In this document: positions 1-8,298 of the stretch, piece by piece | Position numbering within the stretch: position 1 is the first letter of the stretch | Layout of the letters: each line of letters begins with the position of its first letter | Assembly: GCA_016286555.1 (NCBI GenBank) | Contig: JAEETA010000005.1 | Coordinates: 49,502-113,501 of the forward strand | Reading direction: 5' to 3' | Origin: Lachnospiraceae bacterium | GTDB taxonomy: Bacteria > Bacillota > Clostridia > Lachnospirales > Lachnospiraceae | DNA length: 64,000 bases | Position numbers and translations under genes: made by a program | Notes under the pieces: generated by a model | Told to the model about the DNA's origin: nothing | Database searches by the model: none | The model's input: the letters and a program-made list of their open reading frames with translations, nothing else

Positions 1-1435
1 TTTCCACCGTTGCATAGTAACGGAAGGAACCGTCTCCGTTAGAGGCTTCGATAATGCTGTCATCGATGCTGTTGTAGCCTCCCAGGTAAGGGGTTACTCC
101 CAGCTCACGGCGAAGTTTGTTGTAGGCCACACCTTCTCGGATGATCTGCTCGATGAGTGCGGGATCCTCAATGGGGACTACATAGCGGTTGTCATACTCG
201 TAGACGCCGGTGTCGTAATAGGAAGTGGAGTAACCGTTCTCCGCAAAGGGATAAATCCGTGCCACATGAGCGCTGACGATGTTTTCCTGCCGGGGGATCA
301 CATTGTCGTAAGGGATCAGACCGGCCCGGAAGATCAGGTAGATGATCAGGGTGCCCACGGGGATCAGGATCAGGCGAAGCTTTCGCTTCCAAACTGCCCG
401 GAAGGAGCGCAGGAAGGACAGGTTCAGCAGCAGGACACTTAAGAAACTTCCCAGCAGACAGCAGAAGATCTCCCAGAAGAGGATCGCCATACTATAGCGG
501 ATTTCCACGATGAAGCGGGCCAGCACTGCGCCGCAGAGGAATCCCACGGGGATGCTGATGAGGAGCTGTACGAGCATGGAATTCAGACCGGATGTGGCCT
601 GCTCGCTTTTTCTCACCTTATACAGGCGGATCGCCAGGAACAGCAGCAAAGCGATCATCAGGATGCTGCCCGCAAGGGTGAAAGACAGGTGCTGCAGTAC
701 ATTCGACCAGGTATTTCCATCCGTATAGGACATCAGGATCCCGAAGGGAGCGGCCAGAGGGCTCATCCAGAGCAGATATTGCAGCTCTTCGCCGGCTTCC
801 GCAAAACTGAAGGTGAAAGCCTGCATCAGGAGATAGTAGGTTCCCCAGCAGGCGACCACCACGGTGCCCAGAATGCCGGAACTCAGGAGCGCGCAAAGCA
901 CGTTGCCACTGAGCATGGTGCACACCAGGAAGAGGTGATAGGTCAGCAGGAAGGCCAGGGTTGCCAGCGCCAGGTCGGAAAAGCAGTACCGGAACACATG
1001 GGACAGATACTCTTCGGGAATGAAGACGGCGCCCAGGATCATGACAGTGAGCCAGCACAGCACCAGAGGCACTGCCCAGATCAGGAGCCCGTTCAGGTAG
1101 ATGGCGGTGAAGTGTTTCTCCCGCTTTACGGGGACGCTGTGGTAGAGATCCGTAGCGCCGGGATGCAGCAGATAGGAAAAACCGCCGATGGCTACAATGG
1201 CTGCCCCCACCACGGCGATGACCACCAGCATGCCTGCATAGGTGTCGGAGATAAAGTGCAGGATGGCCTGGGAGAGATAGCGCTCGTAATACTCATTTTT
1301 CTCAATGCCGGAGACGGCAAAGAGGATGGCGATGGGGCCGGCGATGAGTTCGGTGACCGCAGAAAGGGCCACCATCCACAGGCGGTGTCTGAGGTTTTCC
1401 GCCATCATGGACTTAAGCGAGATTTTTGAAGTCAT
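1..1435 (-). CDS. ABC transporter permease, YtrC/D-like, partial (C-terminus beyond window)
   Basis: The reading frame is open from an ATG at 1435 to base 1, so at least 478 residues are present and the C-terminus is missing. The start follows GGAGGTG at good spacing and overlaps the end of the ATPase gene by 23 bases, which implies translational coupling. The protein begins MTSKISLKSMMAENLRHRL and has about six hydrophobic segments. A long non-hydrophobic stretch follows, rich in Tyr, Asp and Asn and probably extracytoplasmic, near the window edge. This is the layout of ABC-2-type permeases of the YtrC/YtrD kind. It is presumably the membrane partner of the adjacent ATPase; the substrate is unknown. 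Confidence 0.8.
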   Translation of the reverse strand, partial: MTSKISLKSMMAENLRHRLWMVALSAVTELIAGPIAILFAVSGIEKNEYYERYLSQAILHFISDTYAGMLVVIAVVGAAIVAIGGFSYLLHPGATDLYHSVPVKREKHFTAIYLNGLLIWAVPLVLCWLTVMILGAVFIPEEYLSHVFRYCFSDLALATLAFLLTYHLFLVCTMLSGNVLCALLSSGILGTVVVACWGTYYLLMQAFTFSFAEAGEELQYLLWMSPLAAPFGILMSYTDGNTWSNVLQHLSFTLAGSILMIALLLFLAIRLYKVRKSEQATSGLNSMLVQLLISIPVGFLCGAVLARFIVEIRYSMAILFWEIFCCLLGSFLSVLLLNLSFLRSFRAVWKRKLRLILIPVGTLIIYLIFRAGLIPYDNVIPRQENIVSAHVARIYPFAENGYSTSYYDTGVYEYDNRYVVPIEDPALIEQIIREGVAYNKLRRELGVTPYLGGYNSIDDSIIEASNGDGSFRYYATVE

Positions 1436-2312
1436 AGCCCAGCACCTCCGTTTCACTGATAAAGATCTCCTCCAGGGACAGAGGAAGGATTTCGTAAAAT
1501 ACCGGCTGCAAAGCCGTAATGGCGGTCTCGATCTGGACCCGTTCACCCCGCAGGGTCAGGGTCTGCAGGGAACCTCTGGTCTCGGAAGAAACCAGGGGAA
1601 AGGTGGAGAGGATGCTGTCCTTGTCCGCAGGATCCCGGAAGACCACCTGGACCTTGAAGATGCCCAGTTTCATGTCGTCCAGATCTCTGGAAAGAAGGAT
1701 GCCGCCCTGATGCAGGAGTCCCACGTGATCGCAGATGTCCTCCAACTCCCGCAGGTTGTGGGAAGCGATGATGGGGGTGAGCTTCCGCTCGGCCACCTCG
1801 CGGATGAACACCTTTTTCACTGCCTGTCGTATCACGGGATCCAGGCCGTCGAAGGTTTCGTCGCAGAGGAAATATTTGCATCCGGAGCAGATCCCGAAGA
1901 GCAGGGAAAGCTGCTTTTTCATCCCCTTGGAGAAGGTCTGGATCCTGCGCTGTGGATCAAGCTTCAGGATGCCCATCATCTCATAGAAGAGCTCGGTGTT
2001 AAAATCCGGATAGAAGCTCCGGTAAAATCCCAGCATGTCCTTCGGGGTTCCGCCGGGGAAAAAGTACTGGTCATCGGAAATGAAGAAGATCTTGGACTTG
2101 GCCGCAGGGTTCTCATACACGGGTGCTCCGTCCACCAGGATCTCCCCCTGATCCGGGCGATAGATACCCGCAAGGCAGCGCAGCAAAGTGCTCTTGCCGG
2201 CGCCGTTGGTACCGATGAGGCCGAAGATCTGTCCGTCGTCCATGGTCAGGGAAATGTCCGACAGGGCGACGAGATCATCAAAGCTTTTTGTGAGATTTCG
2301 TATTTCTATCAT
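1413..2312 (-). CDS. ABC transporter ATP-binding protein, YtrB-like
   Basis: This 299-residue nucleotide-binding subunit powers the neighbouring permease. Walker A GTNGAGKST lies at residues 34-42, a degenerate signature FSKGMKKQ at about 127-134, Walker B ending in FLCDE at about 146-152, and the switch His in IIASHN near 185. The SKGM-type signature is typical of ATPases in GntR-linked ABC-2 exporters (BcrA/YtrB group). Its ATG overlaps the TGA of the upstream gntR gene (ATGA), so regulator, ATPase and permease form one operon. Export of a peptide, antibiotic or cell-envelope compound is inferred from family context only. Confidence 0.9.
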   Translation of the reverse strand: MIEIRNLTKSFDDLVALSDISLTMDDGQIFGLIGTNGAGKSTLLRCLAGIYRPDQGEILVDGAPVYENPAAKSKIFFISDDQYFFPGGTPKDMLGFYRSFYPDFNTELFYEMMGILKLDPQRRIQTFSKGMKKQLSLLFGICSGCKYFLCDETFDGLDPVIRQAVKKVFIREVAERKLTPIIASHNLRELEDICDHVGLLHQGGILLSRDLDDMKLGIFKVQVVFRDPADKDSILSTFPLVSSETRGSLQTLTLRGERVQIETAITALQPVFYEILPLSLEEIFISETEVLGYDFKNLA

Positions 2313-2680
2313 ACTTCCTCCTTAAGAAACGCTTTTTCCACGCAGAGCAGAGCCTGCTCCTTTGTGAGGCCGCCTCTTCTGACCTGGAGAACGGCTTCGG
2401 TCAACTGCTGTTCCAGAGCGGATTCATGATCCTGCTTCCAGGCATCCGGGTCTGCCACGTAGTTGCCCCGGCCGGTGACGGTGTAGATGTAGCCGTCGGC
2501 TTCGAGGGCATTGTAGGCCCTTTGGATGGTGTTGGGGTTGACCGAAAGATCCATGGCGAGGCTCCGTACCGAGGGGAGTTTGTCCCCGGGGCTCAGGCCT
2601 CCGCCTGCGATGAGCTGGATCATTTTTTCAATTACCTGTTCGTAGAGGGGACGTTTGTCCCGATAGTCGAGTAAGATCAT
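2309..2680 (-). CDS. GntR family transcriptional regulator, YtrA subfamily
   Basis: This small regulator has about 123 residues from the chosen ATG at 2680, which is preceded by AGGTG. Longer in-frame starts at 2698 and 2719 exist but lack better ribosome-binding sites. An N-terminal winged helix contains the GntR hallmarks LPSVRSLAMDLSVNPNTIQ and YIYTVTGRGNYV. It is followed by a short helical tail of about 45 residues, the size of the YtrA subfamily, whose members have no ligand-binding domain. It is the first gene of the operon with the ABC ATPase and permease. A perfect dyad just downstream of its promoter suggests autorepression. Confidence 0.9.
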   Translation of the reverse strand: MILLDYRDKRPLYEQVIEKMIQLIAGGGLSPGDKLPSVRSLAMDLSVNPNTIQRAYNALEADGYIYTVTGRGNYVADPDAWKQDHESALEQQLTEAVLQVRRGGLTKEQALLCVEKAFLKEEV

Positions 2681-2792
2681 ATGCACCTGCCGTTTCATCC
2701 GCGTTAGCGCTGCCCGCATCCGGCGGGATCCGCATCAGCGGTGGGAAAAAGACTGTCCGCGGCTGCGCATGCCGGGGCAGTAGTGACATTGC

Positions 2793-2819
2793 AAGTGTAT
2801 TAAGACATGTAATACACTT
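2793..2819. promoter_or_regulatory. Probable GntR/YtrA operator
   Basis: Ten-base arms AAGTGTATTA (2793-2802) and TAATACACTT (2810-2819) form a perfect dyad around a 7-base centre. The site lies directly downstream of the -10 of the minus-strand promoter, covering the expected start of transcription of the gntR-ABC operon. Binding by the adjacent GntR protein is inferred. Confidence 0.75.
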
Positions 2820-2826
2820 CGTACAC

Positions 2827-2855
2827 AGATTATCACCGGGAATTCTATCTGTCAA
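2827..2855 (-). promoter_or_regulatory. Promoter of the gntR-ABC operon
   Basis: On the minus strand, TTGACA (2850-2855) is separated by exactly 17 bases from TAATCT (2827-2832). The start of transcription would fall near 2820, at the edge of the dyad operator. Confidence 0.75.
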
Positions 2856-2892
2856 CACAAAAAATGTAACTAAGTTGGGGGCGGCTCGCGGA

Positions 2893-3195
2893 CTTCCCAC
2901 GGCGGGCGAGCTCGATCAATATACAAATGAACGCAAGCGTTCATTTGTCATGAATTCGCCGCTGCGTTGATCTCCCACGGGATGGTGGAATGAGGGTGGA
3001 TTACGAGGGAGCTGCAAGTTCTTCCCACAAGGCGGTCAACTGCGAGTCGGTACTTAGCGAGCGGTGCGAAATGCGCAGCTGCAGCAGGGCGTTGTCCCCC
3101 GCGAAGCGAGTTCAGCCCTGCAAGGCTCGGGTTGGCATGAGCAGCGGCGAGGTTAGTATCCGAGCTCGCCCGCCGTGGGAAGACTTGCAGCTCCC
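2893..3195. repeat. Gene-free block of nested inverted repeats
   Basis: The 632 bases between gntR and the glycosyltransferase hold no convincing gene. A perfect 22-base inverted repeat pairs 2893-2914 with 3161-3182. A second, 21-base pairing with one bulged T joins 3007-3028 with 3175-3195. Both use the strand GTGGGAAG at 3175-3182, so the two foldings compete. A further nested pair, GCCGCTGC (2958-2965) with GCAGCGGC (3141-3148), lies inside the outer arms. This could be a miniature repeat element or a structured RNA; no protein homology was recognised. Confidence 0.6.
2923..2948. repeat. Perfect 11-bp palindromic hairpin
   Basis: ACAAATGAACG (2923-2933) and CGTTCATTTGT (2938-2948) are exact complements around a 4-base loop CAAG. 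The hairpin sits within the larger repeat block and is not followed by a T-run, so it is not a typical terminator. Confidence 0.7.
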
Positions 3196-3312
3196 GCAAT
3201 GGTTTGCAGTGATCCCGGGTTTCTGATAAACTTATGCGATGAAAACGGAAATTAACATGTGTAGTGTCCGGTTAATGCGTAAGAGAAAAGACAAGACATC
3301 ATGGAGAGACCT

Positions 3313-4638
3313 ATGAACGAGAATTTGAATATAGATGAACAAAAATGCCGCGCTGCCCGCAGCGTCTGCCTCCTGAACGACTCTTTCCCGCCCCTCATCG
3401 ACGGCGTGGCAAATACGGTTATGAACTATGCGAAGGTGATCGAGAGTATGGGCGGCAGAGCCGTGGTGGCCACCCCGGACTGTCCCGGCGCGGATGACAG
3501 CAACTGCCCCTTCCCCATCGTCCGCTACCCCAGCATCGATGCGCGGAAGAAGACCGGCTACATGGCAGGCGTCCCTTTTTCGCCGTCCCTGGCACAGCGC
3601 CTGCAGCAGGAAAAAACGGAGATCCTGCACAGTCACTGCCCCGCCATGTCCACGGTACTGGCCAGAGAGCTGCGGGACAGATTGAATGTGCCCCTGATCT
3701 TTACCTATCATACGAAGTTTGACATCGATATTGCGGACATCACCTCCTCCAAGCTGGTCCAGTGGGAGGCGACCCGCCTGCTGGTGCAGAACGTTACCGC
3801 CTGCGACGAGGTGTGGGTGGTGAGCAACGGCGCCGGAGAGAACCTGAAATCCCTGGGATACGAAGGGGACTACATCGTTATGAACAACGGTGTGGACATG
3901 GAGCGCGGACGGATCCCGGAGGACCGGGTGCGGGAAGCGCTGAAGGATTATGATATCCCGGAGGGTATCCCCGTCTACCTCTTTGTGGGAAGAATGATGT
4001 GGTACAAGGGGCTCTGGATCCTCTTAAATGCTCTGGGCCGCATGAAAGCACAGAATTACAGATTCCGGATGGTATTTGTGGGCCGCGGAGCCGATCTGGA
4101 GGAGATCAAGGAATATGTGGAAGATTTGGGCCTGACGGAAGATGTGATCTTCACCGGAAGCATCTCTGACAGAGAGCTGCTGAAATGCTGGTATTGCCGG
4201 TCGGATCTCTTCCTGTTCCCTTCCGTTTACGATACCAACGGTCTGGTGGTCCGGGAAGCGGCAGCCTGCTCCGTTCCTTCCGTGCTGGTGAAGGGGAGCT
4301 GTGCAGCGGAAGGCGTGACGGACGGTGTCAACGGTTACCTCATTGAGGAAAATGCTGCCTCCATGGCAGAGAAGCTGATCTCCCTGTACCCTTGCGGAGA
4401 TGCAGTAAAGCAGGTGGGAGAGGGCGCTGCAAGGGATCTGTACCTTTCCTGGCATGATGCGGTGGTGACGGCAAGCGAGCGTTATGAGATCGTGCTGGAC
4501 AAATATCGCAGCGGCGGGTATCCCCGGAAGCCGGAGTTCTCCCGTGACCTATATGCGGCACTGGGCACCTGGATGGACCGTCTGGGGAAGGCGGAGAAGC
4601 GCATCTCGGAAGTAAAGGATTCGATATGGAACACCTGA
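3313..4638 (+). CDS. GT4-family glycosyltransferase (group 1)
   Basis: This protein of about 441 residues probably transfers a sugar from a nucleotide donor to a lipid or glycan at the cytoplasmic membrane face. The N-terminal domain carries NDSFPPLIDGVANTV, the acceptor-side glycine-containing loop typical of GT4 enzymes. The C-terminal domain carries YLFVGRMMWYKG and FPSVYDTNGLVVREAAA, which corresponds to the E-x7-E donor-binding element with Asp replacing the first Glu. The ATG at 3313 is preferred to 3301 because GGAGAG precedes it at 6 bases. It overlaps the next gene by 13 bases. Relatives include diacylglycerol glucosyl- and mannosyltransferases; the acceptor cannot be named. Confidence 0.85.
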   Translation: MNENLNIDEQKCRAARSVCLLNDSFPPLIDGVANTVMNYAKVIESMGGRAVVATPDCPGADDSNCPFPIVRYPSIDARKKTGYMAGVPFSPSLAQRLQQEKTEILHSHCPAMSTVLARELRDRLNVPLIFTYHTKFDIDIADITSSKLVQWEATRLLVQNVTACDEVWVVSNGAGENLKSLGYEGDYIVMNNGVDMERGRIPEDRVREALKDYDIPEGIPVYLFVGRMMWYKGLWILLNALGRMKAQNYRFRMVFVGRGADLEEIKEYVEDLGLTEDVIFTGSISDRELLKCWYCRSDLFLFPSVYDTNGLVVREAAACSVPSVLVKGSCAAEGVTDGVNGYLIEENAASMAEKLISLYPCGDAVKQVGEGAARDLYLSWHDAVVTASERYEIVLDKYRSGGYPRKPEFSRDLYAALGTWMDRLGKAEKRISEVKDSIWNT

Positions 4639-5402
4639 TCTTTGATGTCACGGGATCTTATGACGCGAATGTCATGAAGGGATTCCTGGGGGAAGCCACC
4701 CGGATCGATCTGACGGACGCGGAAGGGGTAAACCTCTACTGTGATGACGCGGCAAGGGAACGCCTGGCCGGTGTGATAGCAGAGCATGAGAGAAGCGGGA
4801 TCCGGCTTTTAGACTCCGGCAACACCCACTATCTGTCGGCGTTGCTGGCGGAAGGGACCTCCGAGGATTTTGCCCTGGTGCTCTTCGATCATCACACGGA
4901 TTGCAAAGCGGCCATGTTCGACATGCTCAGCTGCGGCTCCTGGGTGCGAAACCTGCAAAAAGAAAATCCGCGGTGTAAGCAGACGATCCTCATCGGACCG
5001 CCGGAGAGTGCTTTTCGGGAATTGGAAGCCTTCCTTGCGGAGCGGGAAGAGGCGCTGCCGGAAGGAACTGTCTGTATCACGGAAGAGGATCTCTTAGAGC
5101 GCGGTGCGGAGGCCGTAGCGGAAGCAGCGGCGCAGATCCGGTATCCCATCTACCTCTCAGTGGACAAGGATATCCTGACAACTGATACGGTGCGGACCAA
5201 CTGGGATCAGGGGAAGATTTCCCTCTCGCTGCTGCTGGAGTGTCTGCGGGCCCTGGAATGCGGGTTTCGAGACAAAACATTTCCCCGCAGGCTCCTGGCC
5301 CTGGACATCTGCGGACTCCTGCCTGTGCGGGAAGGCGCAGGCCCCTATGAGGAAGAGGGGTATGAGACGGATCGTTCCATCGCAGAGTTGTTCCTGCACT
5401 GA
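4626..5402 (+). CDS. Arginase/ureohydrolase-fold protein
   Basis: This 258-residue protein has the metal-binding signatures of the arginase/agmatinase/formiminoglutamase superfamily in reduced form. LVLFDHHTDC corresponds to DAHxD and YLSVDKDIL to SxDxD. Arginases are usually about 300 residues, so this is a short, divergent member. AAGGA precedes the ATG by 6 bases, and the start lies inside the glycosyltransferase gene, implying co-translation. Its substrate is unknown. Guanidino-compound or N-formimino hydrolysis is the family chemistry, but the glycosyltransferase context does not fit classical arginine catabolism. Confidence 0.7.
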   Translation: MEHLIFDVTGSYDANVMKGFLGEATRIDLTDAEGVNLYCDDAARERLAGVIAEHERSGIRLLDSGNTHYLSALLAEGTSEDFALVLFDHHTDCKAAMFDMLSCGSWVRNLQKENPRCKQTILIGPPESAFRELEAFLAEREEALPEGTVCITEEDLLERGAEAVAEAAAQIRYPIYLSVDKDILTTDTVRTNWDQGKISLSLLLECLRALECGFRDKTFPRRLLALDICGLLPVREGAGPYEEEGYETDRSIAELFLH

Positions 5403-5458
5403 ACCGGATGAGGATCACCCTGAACAAAATCTGATCCGAACAATATTGGAAAATGCAA

Positions 5459-5495
5459 AGAGCCGATCGGTTTTGCCCGACCGGCTCTCTTTTTG
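5459..5495 (+). terminator. Rho-independent terminator between convergent genes
   Basis: AGAGCCG-A-TCGG pairs with CCGA-C-CGGCTCT around TTTTGC, followed by CTTTTT. It ends the glycosyltransferase-ureohydrolase operon and may also stop the converging ABC operon weakly. Confidence 0.9.
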
Positions 5496-5516
5496 TGCAA
5501 TTCTATGACGCTTTTG

Positions 5517-6944
5517 TCAGTTCTTCGCAGCGCCTTTTTCCTTCTTTTCTCCTGCCAGGAGCAACTTCAAACCCTGGAGGACTTTGATGGGATTACCCTT
5601 GTAGAGGCTCATCATATGATAAGCTCTGCCGGATACCACCACCAGAAAGCCGCTGAGCAGCACTGTCAGGAGGAGTCCCAGCAGGCTCACCCATACGGGG
5701 GAGGAGCCCAGGATCGCACATCCCGGTGCCACCAGAACGGCGGTGAAGGGGAAGAGCTGCATCCAGATGGGCGTGCTCTCGGCGGACATGCCTCCTCCCA
5801 GCATGACCAGGAAAAAGCTGGCCAGAAGTACCATCACAAAGGTGGAGCTGGTGGAGTTCAGTTCCTCTCTGGTCTGAGCGAAGGAGCCGCAAATGGCGGA
5901 GAGGGAGCAGTACAGCAAAAAACCTGCCAGCAGGAACAGGAGGGCGATGACAAATCCGCCCGGGGCGAACATGGAGGTGCCGACGGTAACGCTTTCCGTG
6001 CCGGTGGCGTAAGCCTCACTGACATTGGCATTGGCCAGGCTGAAGAGGTTCACCAGAGGGGCAGGGTTGATGATCAGCGCAACCAAAGTGCCGACGATCA
6101 GACCTACCACACCGCAGAAGATCCAGAGGAAGAGCTGCAGGAAGGCTGCCAGCACGATGGCCAGGAGCTTGCCCAGCACCATGGACTGGGGCTTGACGCT
6201 CACCAGCATGGTATCCATGAGCTTGGAGGCTTTTTCCAGCACTACGCTCTGGGCCACGCCGTTGGCGTACATCAGTACCAGGAAGTACATGAGCATGATA
6301 AAGACATAGGGAATGGCGAAGCTTAGGCCGCGGACCAGGTCTGCCTGCTTTTGCTGTGCCTGTGCTTCTCTGTCCTCACCGCCGGAGAGGTAGTCGCTGA
6401 CGGTGTAGCTCTCGGAAGTGACGGTGGCCATGACCTCAACGCTTCCTGCCATCAGGTCTTCTTCATCCAGCAGGAGAGAGGCCAGAGCCTGGCGCTTTTT
6501 CTCCAGGAAGCTGTTAAACTTCCGGGCGTTGCCGGTGGAGAGACCGGATTTTTCCGGTACGATGACGGAGGCCAGGGGATGGCCCTCCTCCCTGGAGATC
6601 ACCAGGACAAAAGCCTTGATCTCACCGGCATTGATGGTGCTTAGAGCGCTGTCTACGGAATCTGCGGGGATGTAGCTTAAGTGGTCGTAATTTTCCACTC
6701 CCAGGAGATTCAGCTCGTTCAGGTCGGGATTCACGCCGGTCTCATCTACCACGTAGATGCTTTCCGCTTCGCAGGGTTTGATCTGATCGCCGCGCCAGAT
6801 CTGCCAGAGCTCCTTGCCGGGCAATATCAGGGCGGGCAGCAGGAAGATCGCCAGCGCCATAAAGATGGTGGTGTATTTATAGCCTTTTCCGCTGACCTGA
6901 TTGTGGAAGGTGAAGCGAAAAACGGTTCCGAAATGCTCAAACAT
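5517..6944 (-). CDS. ABC-2 type transporter permease, NatB-like (second)
   Basis: This 475-residue membrane protein has one N-terminal hydrophobic helix (ALAIFLLPALILP), then a large extracytoplasmic region of roughly 180 residues, then about five to six C-terminal transmembrane segments. That is the NatB/YhaP layout of ABC-2 exporters. LMDTMLVSVKPQSMVLGKLLAI resembles the coupling region shared with the upstream permease. GGAGG precedes the ATG by 6 bases, and the start overlaps the upstream permease by 8 bases. With the second permease and the ATPase it probably forms a heterodimeric exporter of unknown substrate; NatAB relatives export sodium. Confidence 0.85.
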   Translation of the reverse strand: MFEHFGTVFRFTFHNQVSGKGYKYTTIFMALAIFLLPALILPGKELWQIWRGDQIKPCEAESIYVVDETGVNPDLNELNLLGVENYDHLSYIPADSVDSALSTINAGEIKAFVLVISREEGHPLASVIVPEKSGLSTGNARKFNSFLEKKRQALASLLLDEEDLMAGSVEVMATVTSESYTVSDYLSGGEDREAQAQQKQADLVRGLSFAIPYVFIMLMYFLVLMYANGVAQSVVLEKASKLMDTMLVSVKPQSMVLGKLLAIVLAAFLQLFLWIFCGVVGLIVGTLVALIINPAPLVNLFSLANANVSEAYATGTESVTVGTSMFAPGGFVIALLFLLAGFLLYCSLSAICGSFAQTREELNSTSSTFVMVLLASFFLVMLGGGMSAESTPIWMQLFPFTAVLVAPGCAILGSSPVWVSLLGLLLTVLLSGFLVVVSGRAYHMMSLYKGNPIKVLQGLKLLLAGEKKEKGAAKN

Positions 6945-8298
6945 TTGCAGCCTCCTTTTCTTTCTTCGGGAAAGCCATCCGGAAGACTGTTTTCAGCGGG
7001 ACTCTCGCACCGTCGTTCATGGCCAGCCTGCGATAGGTACGGGCACAGATCAAGGCCAGGAGGAACAGGGTGGCGATGTTGACGAGGAAGAACAGGATGA
7101 GGACGACGATGCCGATCCTGCCGCCCATGAAAAATATCGGTGCGATGTAGGTGGAGAGGAAGGGGATCAGGCTTAAAACGGTGCAGGCGGTGGGGTCCGT
7201 GATGGCAAAGGATGCCGTGGCAAGGATGTAGCCGCCCATGCTCAGCATCATGATGGGGCTCATGGCGTGCTGGGAATCCTCGGGATTGGAGATGGCACTG
7301 CCTGCGACGCCGGAAGCAATCGCGTAGAGCATATATGCAAGGACAAAGGTCAGGAGCATGATCAGTGCATTTGCGGGCTTCATGAGCAGGGAGAAGTCAA
7401 AGATCCCCGAGAGATCTGCCACGGCACTGTTGCTGCCCATGATCTTCTTCACAATGGAAGAGGAGAGCAGGGCACCGCCGCCTCCGCAGATCAGTACTGC
7501 GGTGACATAGCACATCATAGCCAGGATCTTGCCCAGCACCAGGGACAGGGGATCCACACTGGTGATGAGCATATCCACCAGACGGGAACTTTTTTCCTCC
7601 ACCAGAGAGCTGATGATAAAAGAGGTGCTTAAGGACACCAGGATCATCAGTGCAACGGCATAGAGGATCGCGGTCCCCATGAGTTCGTCGGAAGTGACGC
7701 CTGTGTCGCCCAGATGGTATTTTTCCTCGGAGACGGGAGACGCAATGGAGATACCGCCGGTGATGCTGCCGATGGCGGACTGGCTCAGATTCAGGGATTC
7801 ATAGCGCAGCGTGGAGTAAATCTCCGCGAAGGAATCCCGGATGCTTTCCTGCTCATTGGTACCGATCTCGCTTTCATCGGATACGATGCCGCTGACCTCA
7901 TAGACCGGCAGGCCGGAAGAATCGTCCCGGGATGCGATGATCAGCAGTTCCCGGTCGGACAGCTCCTTCAGGAGAGCGGTTTCCTCCCCGTCCTCCAGAA
8001 ATTTCACGGGAAGAGCGCTGAGCAGTTCACTTTCCTGCAGATCGTCTGCAGTTACGGGGACATCGGTTTTGTTGCAGACATAGACCTGGCCCGTAGCCAG
8101 ATTGTCGGAACTGACATTGACTTCAAAAGAGGACACAGCGGCGTTTGCTCCCGCCAGCCCGGAAATGTTGGTGATGACGGGCATCAGTGTGAGCGTGACG
8201 ATCATACCGATGAAGGAGGAGCGGTACCGCTTGTCCTTGAAGGTTTCCCGCAGTGTGAAGGAGAAAACCTCGCGTAGACCGCCTAACCTAATCTTCAT
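6937..8298 (-). CDS. ABC-2 type transporter permease, NatB-like (first)
   Basis: This 453-residue permease has the same architecture as the next gene: an N-terminal helix, an extracytoplasmic domain of about 150 residues, and six C-terminal membrane segments. VDMLITSVDPLSLVLGKILA is the NatB-type region that contacts the ATPase. The start overlaps the end of the ATPase gene by 11 bases. The two permeases look like paralogues from a tandem duplication, judged from shared layout and coupling motifs. The C-terminal cytoplasmic tail is basic (MAFPKKEKEAANV). Confidence 0.85.
   Translation of the reverse strand: MKIRLGGLREVFSFTLRETFKDKRYRSSFIGMIVTLTLMPVITNISGLAGANAAVSSFEVNVSSDNLATGQVYVCNKTDVPVTADDLQESELLSALPVKFLEDGEETALLKELSDRELLIIASRDDSSGLPVYEVSGIVSDESEIGTNEQESIRDSFAEIYSTLRYESLNLSQSAIGSITGGISIASPVSEEKYHLGDTGVTSDELMGTAILYAVALMILVSLSTSFIISSLVEEKSSRLVDMLITSVDPLSLVLGKILAMMCYVTAVLICGGGGALLSSSIVKKIMGSNSAVADLSGIFDFSLLMKPANALIMLLTFVLAYMLYAIASGVAGSAISNPEDSQHAMSPIMMLSMGGYILATASFAITDPTACTVLSLIPFLSTYIAPIFFMGGRIGIVVLILFFLVNIATLFLLALICARTYRRLAMNDGARVPLKTVFRMAFPKKEKEAANV

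Noticed and set aside
2880..3230. Small open frames on both strands in the repeat block
   Set aside because: They follow the inverted repeats, have no convincing ribosome-binding sites and no recognisable protein features.
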